Made by a program: the position numbers and the translations under genes | Shown: positions 13,497-21,101 of the stretch, piece after piece | Numbering within the stretch: position 1 is the stretch's first letter | Layout: the number at the start of each line of letters is the position of its first letter | From: Pseudomonadota bacterium | Lineage (GTDB): Bacteria > Desulfobacterota > Desulfobulbia > Desulfobulbales > DAOVYS01 | Direction of reading: 5' to 3' | DNA length: 21,101 nucleotides | Assembly: GCA_030635485.1 (NCBI GenBank) | Contig: DAOVYS010000014.1 | Location: 1-21,101 of the forward strand | The notes under the pieces: model-generated | What the model was told of the DNA's origin: nothing | The model's input: the letters and a program-made list of their open reading frames with translations, nothing else | The model's database searches: none

Positions 13497-16400
13497 AGTT
13501 TTTGCCTGCTTATTTTGTTGATGATTTGTTGCAGTCCCTTTATTTTAAATGGTTTTTGAAGCAGGTAATCGGGGCCGACAGTATCGGCTGGTTTTTCTTT
13601 AAGCGCCTTTGGATCCCCTGAAAAAAGGATGACCGTCAACAGAGGGAATCTAGCTTTGATTTTTTTAATAAGCTCCCAACCATTCATGCCCGGCATCCTA
13701 ATATCTGATAAAACAATATCCACCTCGGGATGCTCTGTCAGGTATTCCAGAACATCCTTTGGATTGTTGATGGTTGCAAGGAATTTGTCCCTGGTCTCAA
13801 GAAAGAAAAGCGTTTCAAGCATGGCCAGAAAATCCATGTCATCATCCACGCAGAGGATTGAAGGGCGAAGATTCAACTTGATGCCCTTGTGAACCGGAAG
13901 AAATACTGTGAAGCGGCTCCCACGTCCCGGGTGTGAAAGTACACCGATAGTTCCATTGTGTTCCCGCACCAAACCATAAGAGACTGAAAGTCCCAGGCCT
14001 GTGCCGCCACTTTCGCGTCGTGTGGTAAAAAAAGGATCGAACATTCGGTTCATTGTCTCGGGTTCCAGACCAGTCCCATTGTCCTCGATCTCGATTAGAA
14101 TAGAGCGAAACCTGTCAAGATATCGGGTAGTAATGGATAACCGTCCCTTATCCTTATTCGGTATGGCGTGGATAGCGTTTACCACAAGGTTTGCCACCAC
14201 TTGCTCCAGTTTTTGAAAATGTCCTTGGATTTCCGGCAGATTATCGGCAAGGTTTATATCTATGTGTATTACTGATTTTCTCACCTGAGCCCCGACAATA
14301 GTGAGTGTTTTGTTAATTACATCGTTAATCCGGACAGGCTTGAACTGGCTGTTTTCGTCTGTTCGGGAGAAATCTTTCAGATTGTTTACCACACCGCTAA
14401 TACGCTTTGACCCCGTCTTGATCGCCTCTATCATTTCTCCCATGTCCCGGCATAGGTCATCAAAACTGAGACTGTTTTTTCTCCATTCCGGATGGGTTGC
14501 GGCATAATCGTTGAGGATCGGTTTAAAGATTTGCCAGGTTTCTTCCATGAGTGGGATGTTGTAACAGATAAAACTGTTCGGGTTATTTATTTCATGGGCT
14601 ACACCTGCCACCACTTCACCCAGTGAAGCGAGTTTGTCGGCCTGGATAATCTGTTGAAGACGGTATTCTGACTCCTGACGCAGTTTTTTTGCCTCGGTGA
14701 TGTCTTGCCAAGTGCCGACAATGTGGCTGATGGTGCCATCAGGCAGCTTCACGAGTCTCCGGGTATCAGCAAACCATTTGTATGACCCATCAGCTATCCG
14801 GAAGCGATACTCTTGATTGTATTTGCCATGCCTGAGCAGTGCTGACAACGCCTCCAACACATTTGACCTGTCGGCCATATGGATGCGATCAGCCCAGAAT
14901 GTCGGGTCTTCGGTGAATTGGCTTGGGGTGTATCCTGTAATTTCCTCTATTGTCGTGCTTATATAGGTTATCCCAAAATTGTCTTCGGCCTTGCAGGTGT
15001 AGGGAATAATAGGCAGAGACTTCAACAGCACTGATAACTGTTCCGTGGTGTGTTTCAGCGCTTTCTCGGCACGCTTGCGCTTGGTAATGTCGCGGGAAAT
15101 TTCTATAACCATTTTGAGGCGGCCATCTCTGTGCCGTGCAGCCGGGCTGGCTGTGCACCAAAATGTCATGGGATTCCCATCGGTTTTTATGACTTCTGTT
15201 TCATGCTCATGAATATTGCCATCTTTAAAACACTTCCTGACCACGCACGGTTCGCACGCTTTGTCATAGCCATGGTAGGCATTGTAACATTTTTTCCCAA
15301 TGATATCCGTTCCAAACAAATCCTTAGCAACATGGTTTGCCCATACAATATTATACTCTTTGTCCATCATTGACATATGATCTGTAACCGAAGCGATAAT
15401 CCCTGCCAGTTTCTCCTCGCTTTTTTGCAGCGCCTTTGCCCCAGTTGTAATTTCCTTTAAATATTTAGCCTCTGTTTCAAACTCGGTTTTTTTCTTTTGA
15501 GTCTTGTAAAAAGCCGTTCCTCCGGCGCTAAACAGCATTATGACAAGCCCTGTGAGTCCAAACGTGTTTCTGGCATGTCTGCTGACAGGATCCGCGATTT
15601 CAGAATAAGGCAAGGCTATAATCAAATGCCAGTCTCTGTCCCCTACTGCAATTCTCTTATAAGCCGTCACGGTATTCTTGCCGGTCGTACAATCTATGAA
15701 TATCCCGCTCCCCTCATCTTCAGCCTTTACTCTATTAAGGTAATCATGCTGCTCTCGGATATGTTCTCTTAAACTGTTTTCATTAAAAGCCTCGCTTTTC
15801 TCCAGATGCCTTTTTTTCACCATATCCAATACAGATATTTGCACAAATTCTTTTTCCGGATGCGAAAGAACAACACCTTTATCATCAAAGATCCATGCAT
15901 AGCCTTTTGGGCTCTCGTTGATCGGCTGAATAAAACGTTTATGGATCGTATCCGTTTGAATCATCCATCGAATAATGCCTGTAAATTCACCCTTATAGAA
16001 GACAGGCTTTGATATGGATATGGCCAGGGCGCCTAAATTATTATAAAATACTTCACTGACATGTGACTTGTGTTCTTGTATGACATACGCGACGCCCGGT
16101 TTATCCGTATGATCCGTCCCGGGTCTGTCCGCTATAAAGGGGTGCCGGTGCAACATAATGCCATTTGCATCCAGGGTGGTAAGCGCAGTTGATTCATCCA
16201 TGTAGGTTTCATAACACGTTTTAAGTAGGCAGTATCCAGGGCCGGGATTCTTATGCATAATTCTTTTATGAATTTCTTCCCGGACTAGTGGATTAATTGC
16301 AAGGACCTTTAATGTCGCTGAATGTTTAGCAATGTAGTCTTCCACCCTGTCTGTAGTCGTCTTCGCTATAATCAAGAGCTGGGTTTGCATTTGCGAAACA

Positions 16401-16516
16401 ACCGTTTTTTCAAAATTCTTGTGGTTTAAGTAGGTTATGGATATGATAAGGATCATAATTGTTAATCCGGATATGATGCCTATTGCTATGCTTTTGGATA
16501 TTTTTGGTATTTTCAT
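13493..16516 (-). CDS. Hybrid sensor histidine kinase (Cache-PAS-PAS-HisKA-HATPase-REC)
   Basis: A 1007-residue inner-membrane kinase. TM1 is about 10-30. An extracytoplasmic double-Cache-type sensor of about 280 residues follows (including ALTTLDANGIMLHRHP and SISKPVFYKGEFTGIIRWMI), then TM2 near 316-336. PAS-1 (about 365-480) carries cysteines C410, C421, C424 and C429 (KKCYNAYHG, ACEPCVVRKC). PAS-2 is about 490-610 with a FRIADGSYKWFADTRRL PAC segment. The HisKA phospho-His is His641 in GVAHEINNP. The HATPase domain has N-box NLVVNAIHAI, DNGTGL and GTGLGLSVSYGL. The C-terminal REC has acceptor Asp938 in VLSDIRMPG. The gene starts 58 bp after the phosphohexomutase stop and overlaps the sigma-54 regulator by 4 bp. 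Cache ligands are typically small acids or amino acids, but the ligand here is unknown. Confidence 0.95.
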   Translation of the reverse strand: MKIPKISKSIAIGIISGLTIMILIISITYLNHKNFEKTVVSQMQTQLLIIAKTTTDRVEDYIAKHSATLKVLAINPLVREEIHKRIMHKNPGPGYCLLKTCYETYMDESTALTTLDANGIMLHRHPFIADRPGTDHTDKPGVAYVIQEHKSHVSEVFYNNLGALAISISKPVFYKGEFTGIIRWMIQTDTIHKRFIQPINESPKGYAWIFDDKGVVLSHPEKEFVQISVLDMVKKRHLEKSEAFNENSLREHIREQHDYLNRVKAEDEGSGIFIDCTTGKNTVTAYKRIAVGDRDWHLIIALPYSEIADPVSRHARNTFGLTGLVIMLFSAGGTAFYKTQKKKTEFETEAKYLKEITTGAKALQKSEEKLAGIIASVTDHMSMMDKEYNIVWANHVAKDLFGTDIIGKKCYNAYHGYDKACEPCVVRKCFKDGNIHEHETEVIKTDGNPMTFWCTASPAARHRDGRLKMVIEISRDITKRKRAEKALKHTTEQLSVLLKSLPIIPYTCKAEDNFGITYISTTIEEITGYTPSQFTEDPTFWADRIHMADRSNVLEALSALLRHGKYNQEYRFRIADGSYKWFADTRRLVKLPDGTISHIVGTWQDITEAKKLRQESEYRLQQIIQADKLASLGEVVAGVAHEINNPNSFICYNIPLMEETWQIFKPILNDYAATHPEWRKNSLSFDDLCRDMGEMIEAIKTGSKRISGVVNNLKDFSRTDENSQFKPVRINDVINKTLTIVGAQVRKSVIHIDINLADNLPEIQGHFQKLEQVVANLVVNAIHAIPNKDKGRLSITTRYLDRFRSILIEIEDNGTGLEPETMNRMFDPFFTTRRESGGTGLGLSVSYGLVREHNGTIGVLSHPGRGSRFTVFLPVHKGIKLNLRPSILCVDDDMDFLAMLETLFFLETRDKFLATINNPKDVLEYLTEHPEVDIVLSDIRMPGMNGWELIKKIKARFPLLTVILFSGDPKALKEKPADTVGPDYLLQKPFKIKGLQQIINKISRQKL

Positions 16517-16574
16517 GAGTTCTGTGATCAGTTACGTCTTGATGTTCCAAGTGGAAAAAGTCTTGAATAACGTT

Positions 16575-18305
16575 TTACAACAACCCGATCTCTCTAAGCA
16601 TGTCCTTTGCCGCTGCAAATAAGGCGTCTTTCCCCTGTTCCGTTCTGGCCTCAACATAGAATCTCACCTTCGGCTCCGTGCCTGATGGTCTTATCATGAG
16701 CCAACTGCCGTCCTCAAGGATCATCTTGCGGCCGTCAATGTCAATGACCCGGGCAATTGTTTTTTCCTCGTCTCCTGCCTTTATTGTTGTGCCGGGCCCG
16801 TACTTGTCTAAAGATGCCAGGATTTTTTTCAATTCTTCTCCCTGGGCGGTTACCTTGATCGCGTCTCTGTCAGGGAAGTAGCTTCCGCAGACTTTTTCTA
16901 TCTCTCTCCGGTAATCGCTCAGGTTCATTCTAAGAGTCAAGACCATGTCCAGGGCTGCGAGGAGGCCGATGTACGCATCTTTTTCCGGAGTGTGTCCGAT
17001 CAGTGTGATGCCGTCGGATTCTTCAAAACAGACCAGGGATCGGTCAATCACGGGCTTGAATTCCTTGAATCCCACCTTTGGTTCAAAGATTTCTTCGCCA
17101 AAGGCGGCTGCAAGTCCGTTTGCAAAATTACTGGTTGCAACCGTTTTAGCAACCATGCCTTTTTTCTTTTTTATCTCATGGAGAAAGTGGTAGGCCATGC
17201 CCCCGAAATGGTTCATGCCAATTTCATTGGCGCCGTCCGTGAAACGTATTCTGTCGCCGTCGGGATCAATGATTACACCGATTTTGAATTTTTCAGGCCT
17301 GGCCTTTAGAGTCTCTGTCACATTTTTCATGTTGGCCGTGGAAGGTTCAGGCGCGATTCCGTTGAATGTAGGGTCTTCATTGGCGCGGATCAGAAGGAGT
17401 CTCTTGTCCGCGCCTTTTTGAAACAGCGACCGGATGTGGATTCTGCTTGCCCCGTGTACGCAGTCCACGGCAACGATTACATCATCGGTTTTTGCGAGAT
17501 CGTCCATTATCCGGTCATAGTCCAGGCCGTGCGCGCTGCGTCCTTTGCGGACAAGGCTAATCCAGGCGTTGAGAGCGTTGCATGGTTTTACAAGGGAAGG
17601 GTCGGGAGTGAGGTTGATGGGTTTGTCCTCCGCCATTATCCTTTGCGCGTTTGCAGTTATCCGATTTGTCAGAACCGGGGCCGCCGGGCCAGCGTCGGCC
17701 GCGTTGTATTTGAAACCGCTATACTGTAGAGGGTTGTGGCTGGGAGTCAGGTTGATTGAAAAGGCGGTGTTTGATTCAAGCACGGCGGCTGAAAGCGTGC
17801 CGGTTGTAGCCTCGCCTGCATATAGGACCTTAAATCCATTGGATGTGAGGAGATCGGTAATGCATCCTGTCAGCACTTCACCGCCGAACCGGTTGTCATG
17901 GCCGACCACACCGCCCCTCTCTCTGGCCTCTGCCAAATCTTTTACGCCAAGCGCCTCTCTCAGTTCTTCCGAGTCCGACATTTTTGAATAGAGTTGGATA
18001 ATCGCTTCAGTTACCTGCAAGACGGACCGGCGGAACACATCTTTTCCGATTGTGCCGCGCCAGCCCGAGGTCCCGAATTTAACCGGTGTGGTTGGGTTTC
18101 CCTGGTTGTTTTTCAATTCATCAAGTACCAGTTCATAGATCCGGTCGATTTCGGTCTGCCATGCTGAATATTCCTCATCCTCCTCTGAATACCCGCTTCT
18201 TTTTTCTACAAGTTTTTTGATCAGGCCGAAATAGTCGCTTTTTGCATGGTCGTCAGGAATGATATATTTTTGGTACAGACCGGATATGTCTACAGGTTGA
18301 TTCAT
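16575..18305 (-). CDS. Phosphoglucomutase/phosphomannomutase (alpha-D-phosphohexomutase)
   Basis: A 576-residue cytoplasmic enzyme interconverting hexose 1- and 6-phosphates, placing it between gluconeogenesis and nucleotide-sugar or glycogen synthesis. The four active-site elements are present in order: FGTSGWRG (78-85), the phosphoserine loop TPSHNP (187-192, Ser189), the metal loop DPDGDR (347-352), the sugar-binding FEESDG (427-432), and the phosphate-binding RPSGTEPKVRFY near the C-terminus. TPSHNP rather than TASHNP, and the overall length, resemble the glucose-phosphate-specific Pgm branch, though with about 70 extra N-terminal residues before the FGTSG motif. Glucose versus mannose preference cannot be fixed from sequence. 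AAGGAG lies 7 nt before the ATG. It diverges from ppsA across a 297-bp promoter region and is followed by the hybrid kinase. Confidence 0.93.
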   Translation of the reverse strand: MNQPVDISGLYQKYIIPDDHAKSDYFGLIKKLVEKRSGYSEEDEEYSAWQTEIDRIYELVLDELKNNQGNPTTPVKFGTSGWRGTIGKDVFRRSVLQVTEAIIQLYSKMSDSEELREALGVKDLAEARERGGVVGHDNRFGGEVLTGCITDLLTSNGFKVLYAGEATTGTLSAAVLESNTAFSINLTPSHNPLQYSGFKYNAADAGPAAPVLTNRITANAQRIMAEDKPINLTPDPSLVKPCNALNAWISLVRKGRSAHGLDYDRIMDDLAKTDDVIVAVDCVHGASRIHIRSLFQKGADKRLLLIRANEDPTFNGIAPEPSTANMKNVTETLKARPEKFKIGVIIDPDGDRIRFTDGANEIGMNHFGGMAYHFLHEIKKKKGMVAKTVATSNFANGLAAAFGEEIFEPKVGFKEFKPVIDRSLVCFEESDGITLIGHTPEKDAYIGLLAALDMVLTLRMNLSDYRREIEKVCGSYFPDRDAIKVTAQGEELKKILASLDKYGPGTTIKAGDEEKTIARVIDIDGRKMILEDGSWLMIRPSGTEPKVRFYVEARTEQGKDALFAAAKDMLREIGLL

Positions 18306-18385
18306 TTAATGGCTCCTTAATATTGTGGATAAGTTGAGATGGACCTATTCTCTTTCCTAGTAAATCATTTTACTCATGAATTCTC

Positions 18386-18415
18386 AAATTATTCAACTTA
18401 CATGTTGAATAATTT
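18386..18415. promoter_or_regulatory. Perfect 12-bp palindrome in the divergent promoter region, operator candidate
   Basis: AAATTATTCAAC (18386-18397) and GTTGAATAATTT (18404-18415) are exact reverse complements around TTACAT. The site lies between the divergent phosphohexomutase and ppsA genes, 12 bp upstream of the ppsA -35 box. It is well placed for a dimeric regulator affecting one or both genes. It is AT-rich with a 6-base spacer, unlike a terminator. Confidence 0.6.
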
Positions 18416-18427
18416 CGCTTTAATTGG

Positions 18428-18457
18428 TTGACACCTAGGAACCTGGATTGATATAAA
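18428..18457 (+). promoter_or_regulatory. Sigma-70 promoter for ppsA
   Basis: TTGACA (18428-18433), an 18-bp spacer and TATAAA (18452-18457), with TG one base before the -10 giving an extended -10. Transcription would start near 18464, leaving a leader of about 140 nt before the ppsA ATG. I saw no riboswitch-like structure in that leader. Confidence 0.65.
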
Positions 18458-18602
18458 GTTAGAATCATATTTTTTGTTTCTTGTGGATTGTGTGCGGATG
18501 GTTGTGTACAAATCTGATATTCGCCGTGTCTGACGAGCAGCATTTTTTAAGGGCCGCTTACAGATTACAGGGTTACAACTACAAAATATTTGGGAGAAAA
18601 AA

Positions 18603-21056
18603 ATGGGAAATAAACATGATGAGGCCTTTATCCTTTGGTTTGATGAAATATTCATTGATGATGTGCCTAGTGTAGGTGGGAAAAATGCCTCCCTGGGCGA
18701 GATGTACCAAAAACTGGAATCAAAGGGAGTGGCTGTTCCCAATGGTTTTGCCATTACTGCCCATGCATACAGGCATCTGCTCAAAACCGCCGGTATAACG
18801 CATAAAATTGAAGAGGCCTTGGCCGGACTGGATACGCACGATATGGCAAATCTCCAGGAACGTGGTGAGAAGGCGAGAAACATTATCCTTAACGCCGAGT
18901 TTCCCGATGACCTGCGTCAGGCTGTTGTTGAAGCCTATGCCAAGATGGAAGAACAATACGGACCGAATGTGGATGTGGCGGTCCGTTCTTCCGCAACGGC
19001 CGAGGATTTGCCCGATGCCTCCTTTGCGGGACAGCAGGAGACCTATCTTAACATTCGAGGGAACGATGCCCTGATCCACAATTGCCGCAAGTGTTTTGCA
19101 AGCCTCTTTACCAACCGTGCTATTTCCTACAGGTATGACAAGGGGTTTGGTCAGTTTGATGTTTATCTCTCAATCGCGGTCCAGAAAATGATCCGCAGTG
19201 ACGCAGCCTCTGCCGGAGTAATTTTTTCAATTGACACAGAAAGCGGTTTTGAGGGTGCGGTCTTTCTGACCGGCGCCTGGGGACTGGGAGAGAATGTTGT
19301 CCAGGGCGCGGTCAATCCTGATGAGTATTATGTGTTCAAGCCGACCTTGAAAGAGGGTAAAAGGCCTATTGTAGGAAAGCGTGTGGGCAGCAAGGAAATA
19401 AAGATGATTTACAACCCGGACGCGTCCGCGGACGAACCGGTCCTTAATATCGATACAACGCCGGAAGAGCGTGGACAGTATGTAATCTCGGATGATGAGA
19501 TACTTAAGCTCGCAAAATGGGCATGCATCATTGAAGACCATTACCAAAAGGCCATGGATATTGAATGGGCCAAGGACGGCGATGGTAAGGAGGTTGGAAC
19601 CGGCGACCTGTACATTGTTCAGGCAAGGCCTGAAACGGTTCATTCTCAGGCCAACAAAAAGGTGATAGAAACATACAGGCTGAAAGAGACCGGCAATCTC
19701 CTTGCAACCGGACAGGCGGTCGGCACCAAGATCGGCCAGGGGGTTGCCAATGTGATTGAAAGCGTGGCAGGCATCCATGACTTTAATAAGGGTGAGATAC
19801 TGGTGACGGACATGACGGATCCTGACTGGGAGCCGATCATGAAGATCGCAGGCGCTATTGTCACAAACCGCGGCGGCAGGACCTGCCATGCGGCGATCAT
19901 ATCACGGGAACTCGGAATCCCCTGCGTCATCGGAACCAAGGATGGCTCCATAAAGATCAAGAACGGTTCTCAAATCACTGTCTCCTGCGCAGAGGGAGAG
20001 ACCGGAAATATCTACGAGGGGCTCCTTGACTTTGAGATCGACAGACTGGATCTTGAAACTATAGCCAAGACCAGAACCAAGATCATGATGAACGTGGGTA
20101 TCCCGGAAAAGGCATTCTCTGAAGGTCAGATTCCGAATGACGGGGTAGGCCTGGCCAGAGAGGAGTTTATTATCAATTCGCATATCGGTATCCATCCTCT
20201 GGCACTTTATAACTTTGACGATCTGAAGGCCAAGGGCGAAGCCGGTGATGCTGATGCCGCGGCTGTGGTCAAGGAGATTGATGCTGAAACCAGTGCCGAT
20301 CCCGACAAGAAGCAGTTCTTTGTGGACAAGATAGCTGAAGGGGTAGGGCGTATCGCGGCGGGTTTTTATCCCGGCGATGTGATTGTGCGGCTCTCTGATT
20401 TTAAGAGCAATGAATATGCAAACCTGGTCGGCGGCACCTTTTACGAGCCTGTGGAAAGCAATCCCATGATAGGCTGGAGAGGGGCCTCAAGGTACTATGA
20501 TGATAAATACAAAGTCGCGTTTGAGCTGGAATGCATGGGGCTTTTGAAGGCCAGGAACGACATGGGGCTTACGAACATCAAGCTGATGGTTCCCTTCTGC
20601 CGTACGCCTGAAGAGGGCCGCAAGGTCATTGATGTATTGAAGGAGTTCGGGTTGGTCCAGGGTGAGAACAATCTGGAAGTCTACGTGATGTGCGAGATCC
20701 CCAGTAACGTAATTTCAGCGGACGCCTTTTGCGATGTCTTTGACGGATTCTCAATCGGTTCCAATGATCTTACCCAGCTCACACTGGGGCTGGATCGTGA
20801 TTCCGATCTGGTGGCCCACATCTTTGATGAGAGAAACCAGGCTGTCAAGGATATGGTAAAGATGGTGATCGACACTGCCAAACGGCGGGGCAAGAAGATC
20901 GGCATTTGCGGTCAGGCGCCGAGTGACTTCCCGGAATTTGCCACATTCTTAGTTGAATGCGGCATAGATTCCATGAGTCTCATTCCTGATACAGTCATCA
21001 AGACCAGACTGAAAGTGGTTGAAAAGGAAAAGGAGATGGGAGTGTCGCCGGAGTAG
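18603..21056 (+). CDS. ppsA: Phosphoenolpyruvate synthase (pyruvate, water dikinase)
   Basis: An 817-residue cytoplasmic enzyme making PEP from pyruvate and ATP (products AMP and phosphate), the entry to gluconeogenesis in organisms growing on C2/C3 acids. The N-terminal ATP-grasp domain shows VGGKNASLGEMY (24-35) and VRSSATAEDLPDASFAGQQ (about 126-144). The swivelling phosphohistidine domain has GGRTCHAAIISRELGIP with catalytic His429. Thr427, two residues earlier, is the position that PpsR modifies in E. coli. The C-terminal PEP/pyruvate TIM barrel includes MCEIPSNVISADAF, FSIGSNDLTQLTLGLDRDS and GICGQAPSD. The length is slightly above E. coli PpsA (792). TGGGAG lies 7 nt before the ATG. 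It is one of two plus-strand genes in the window, diverging from the phosphohexomutase. The PpsR regulator is at 3403-4239. Confidence 0.97.
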   Translation: MGNKHDEAFILWFDEIFIDDVPSVGGKNASLGEMYQKLESKGVAVPNGFAITAHAYRHLLKTAGITHKIEEALAGLDTHDMANLQERGEKARNIILNAEFPDDLRQAVVEAYAKMEEQYGPNVDVAVRSSATAEDLPDASFAGQQETYLNIRGNDALIHNCRKCFASLFTNRAISYRYDKGFGQFDVYLSIAVQKMIRSDAASAGVIFSIDTESGFEGAVFLTGAWGLGENVVQGAVNPDEYYVFKPTLKEGKRPIVGKRVGSKEIKMIYNPDASADEPVLNIDTTPEERGQYVISDDEILKLAKWACIIEDHYQKAMDIEWAKDGDGKEVGTGDLYIVQARPETVHSQANKKVIETYRLKETGNLLATGQAVGTKIGQGVANVIESVAGIHDFNKGEILVTDMTDPDWEPIMKIAGAIVTNRGGRTCHAAIISRELGIPCVIGTKDGSIKIKNGSQITVSCAEGETGNIYEGLLDFEIDRLDLETIAKTRTKIMMNVGIPEKAFSEGQIPNDGVGLAREEFIINSHIGIHPLALYNFDDLKAKGEAGDADAAAVVKEIDAETSADPDKKQFFVDKIAEGVGRIAAGFYPGDVIVRLSDFKSNEYANLVGGTFYEPVESNPMIGWRGASRYYDDKYKVAFELECMGLLKARNDMGLTNIKLMVPFCRTPEEGRKVIDVLKEFGLVQGENNLEVYVMCEIPSNVISADAFCDVFDGFSIGSNDLTQLTLGLDRDSDLVAHIFDERNQAVKDMVKMVIDTAKRRGKKIGICGQAPSDFPEFATFLVECGIDSMSLIPDTVIKTRLKVVEKEKEMGVSPE

Positions 21057-21068
21057 GAAAAGTGTAAA

Positions 21069-21100
21069 GGGGTCAGGGATCGGGGATCAGAGGTCAGGAT
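21069..21100 (+). repeat. GGTCAGGG-type short repeat after ppsA
   Basis: GGGGTCAGGGATCGGGGATC followed by AGAGGTCAGGAT begins 13 bases after the ppsA stop and runs to the window edge. It is the same kind of sequence as 7951-7987. The full length cannot be seen because the window ends. Confidence 0.55.
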
Positions 21101-21101
21101 A

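Overview
The window looks like chromosomal DNA of a Gram-negative anaerobe, most likely a deltaproteobacterium (Desulfobacterota, sulfate-reducer type). This is inferred from the gene repertoire: a DUF362 protein, V4R-like proteins, a PEP synthase with its regulatory kinase, and large Cache/PAS hybrid kinases with sigma-54 activators. GC-rich dispersed repeats sit between the genes. No 16S rRNA, tRNA or taxonomic marker is present, so the assignment is tentative. I see no rRNA, tRNA, CRISPR array or transposase gene. Thirteen of the fifteen genes lie on the minus strand.

Layout. 1-2185 (minus): a surface-polysaccharide pair, a coiled-coil SAM methyltransferase followed by a GT4 glycosyltransferase, overlapping by 4 bp. 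2186-2553: a gene-free divergent spacer filled by REP-like palindromes in a mirror arrangement. 2554-3375 (plus): a DUF362 protein. 3403-4239 (minus): the PEP synthase regulatory kinase/phosphorylase (PpsR). 4240-4597: a gene-free stretch with a nested inverted-repeat element. 4598-5756 (minus): two V4R-like proteins in tandem. 5972-7768 (minus): lepA, bracketed by inverted repeats. 8003-11877 (minus): a small chemosensory locus without CheA, made of a single-domain response regulator, CheW, an exported helical Cys/His-rich protein and a methyl-accepting protein with a zinc-binding CZB-type domain placed outside the cytoplasm. 12117-16516 (minus): an overlapping two-component pair, a hybrid Cache-PAS-PAS histidine kinase and a sigma-54 response regulator. 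16575-18305 (minus): a phosphohexomutase. 18603-21056 (plus): PEP synthase (ppsA) behind a good sigma-70 promoter.

How the genes fit together. PpsA (pyruvate to PEP) and PpsR (which would switch PpsA off and on by phosphorylating the Thr two residues before the catalytic His) are a gluconeogenic enzyme-regulator pair about 14 kb apart. The phosphohexomutase, divergent from ppsA, can supply sugar phosphates, plausibly feeding the polysaccharide genes at the left end. The middle of the window is sensory: the chemoreceptor, CheW, REC protein, exported partner candidate and two-component system are all co-oriented.

The least ordinary parts are the non-coding inverted repeats: the REP mirror array (2235-2463), the three-way-junction element before ppsR (4341-4483), the nested palindrome ending two bases before the lepA start codon (7771-7892), and perfect palindromes at 12021-12057 and 18386-18415. 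On the protein side, the extracytoplasmic CZB chemoreceptor with its uncharacterised exported neighbour is the best candidate for a new sensing unit.
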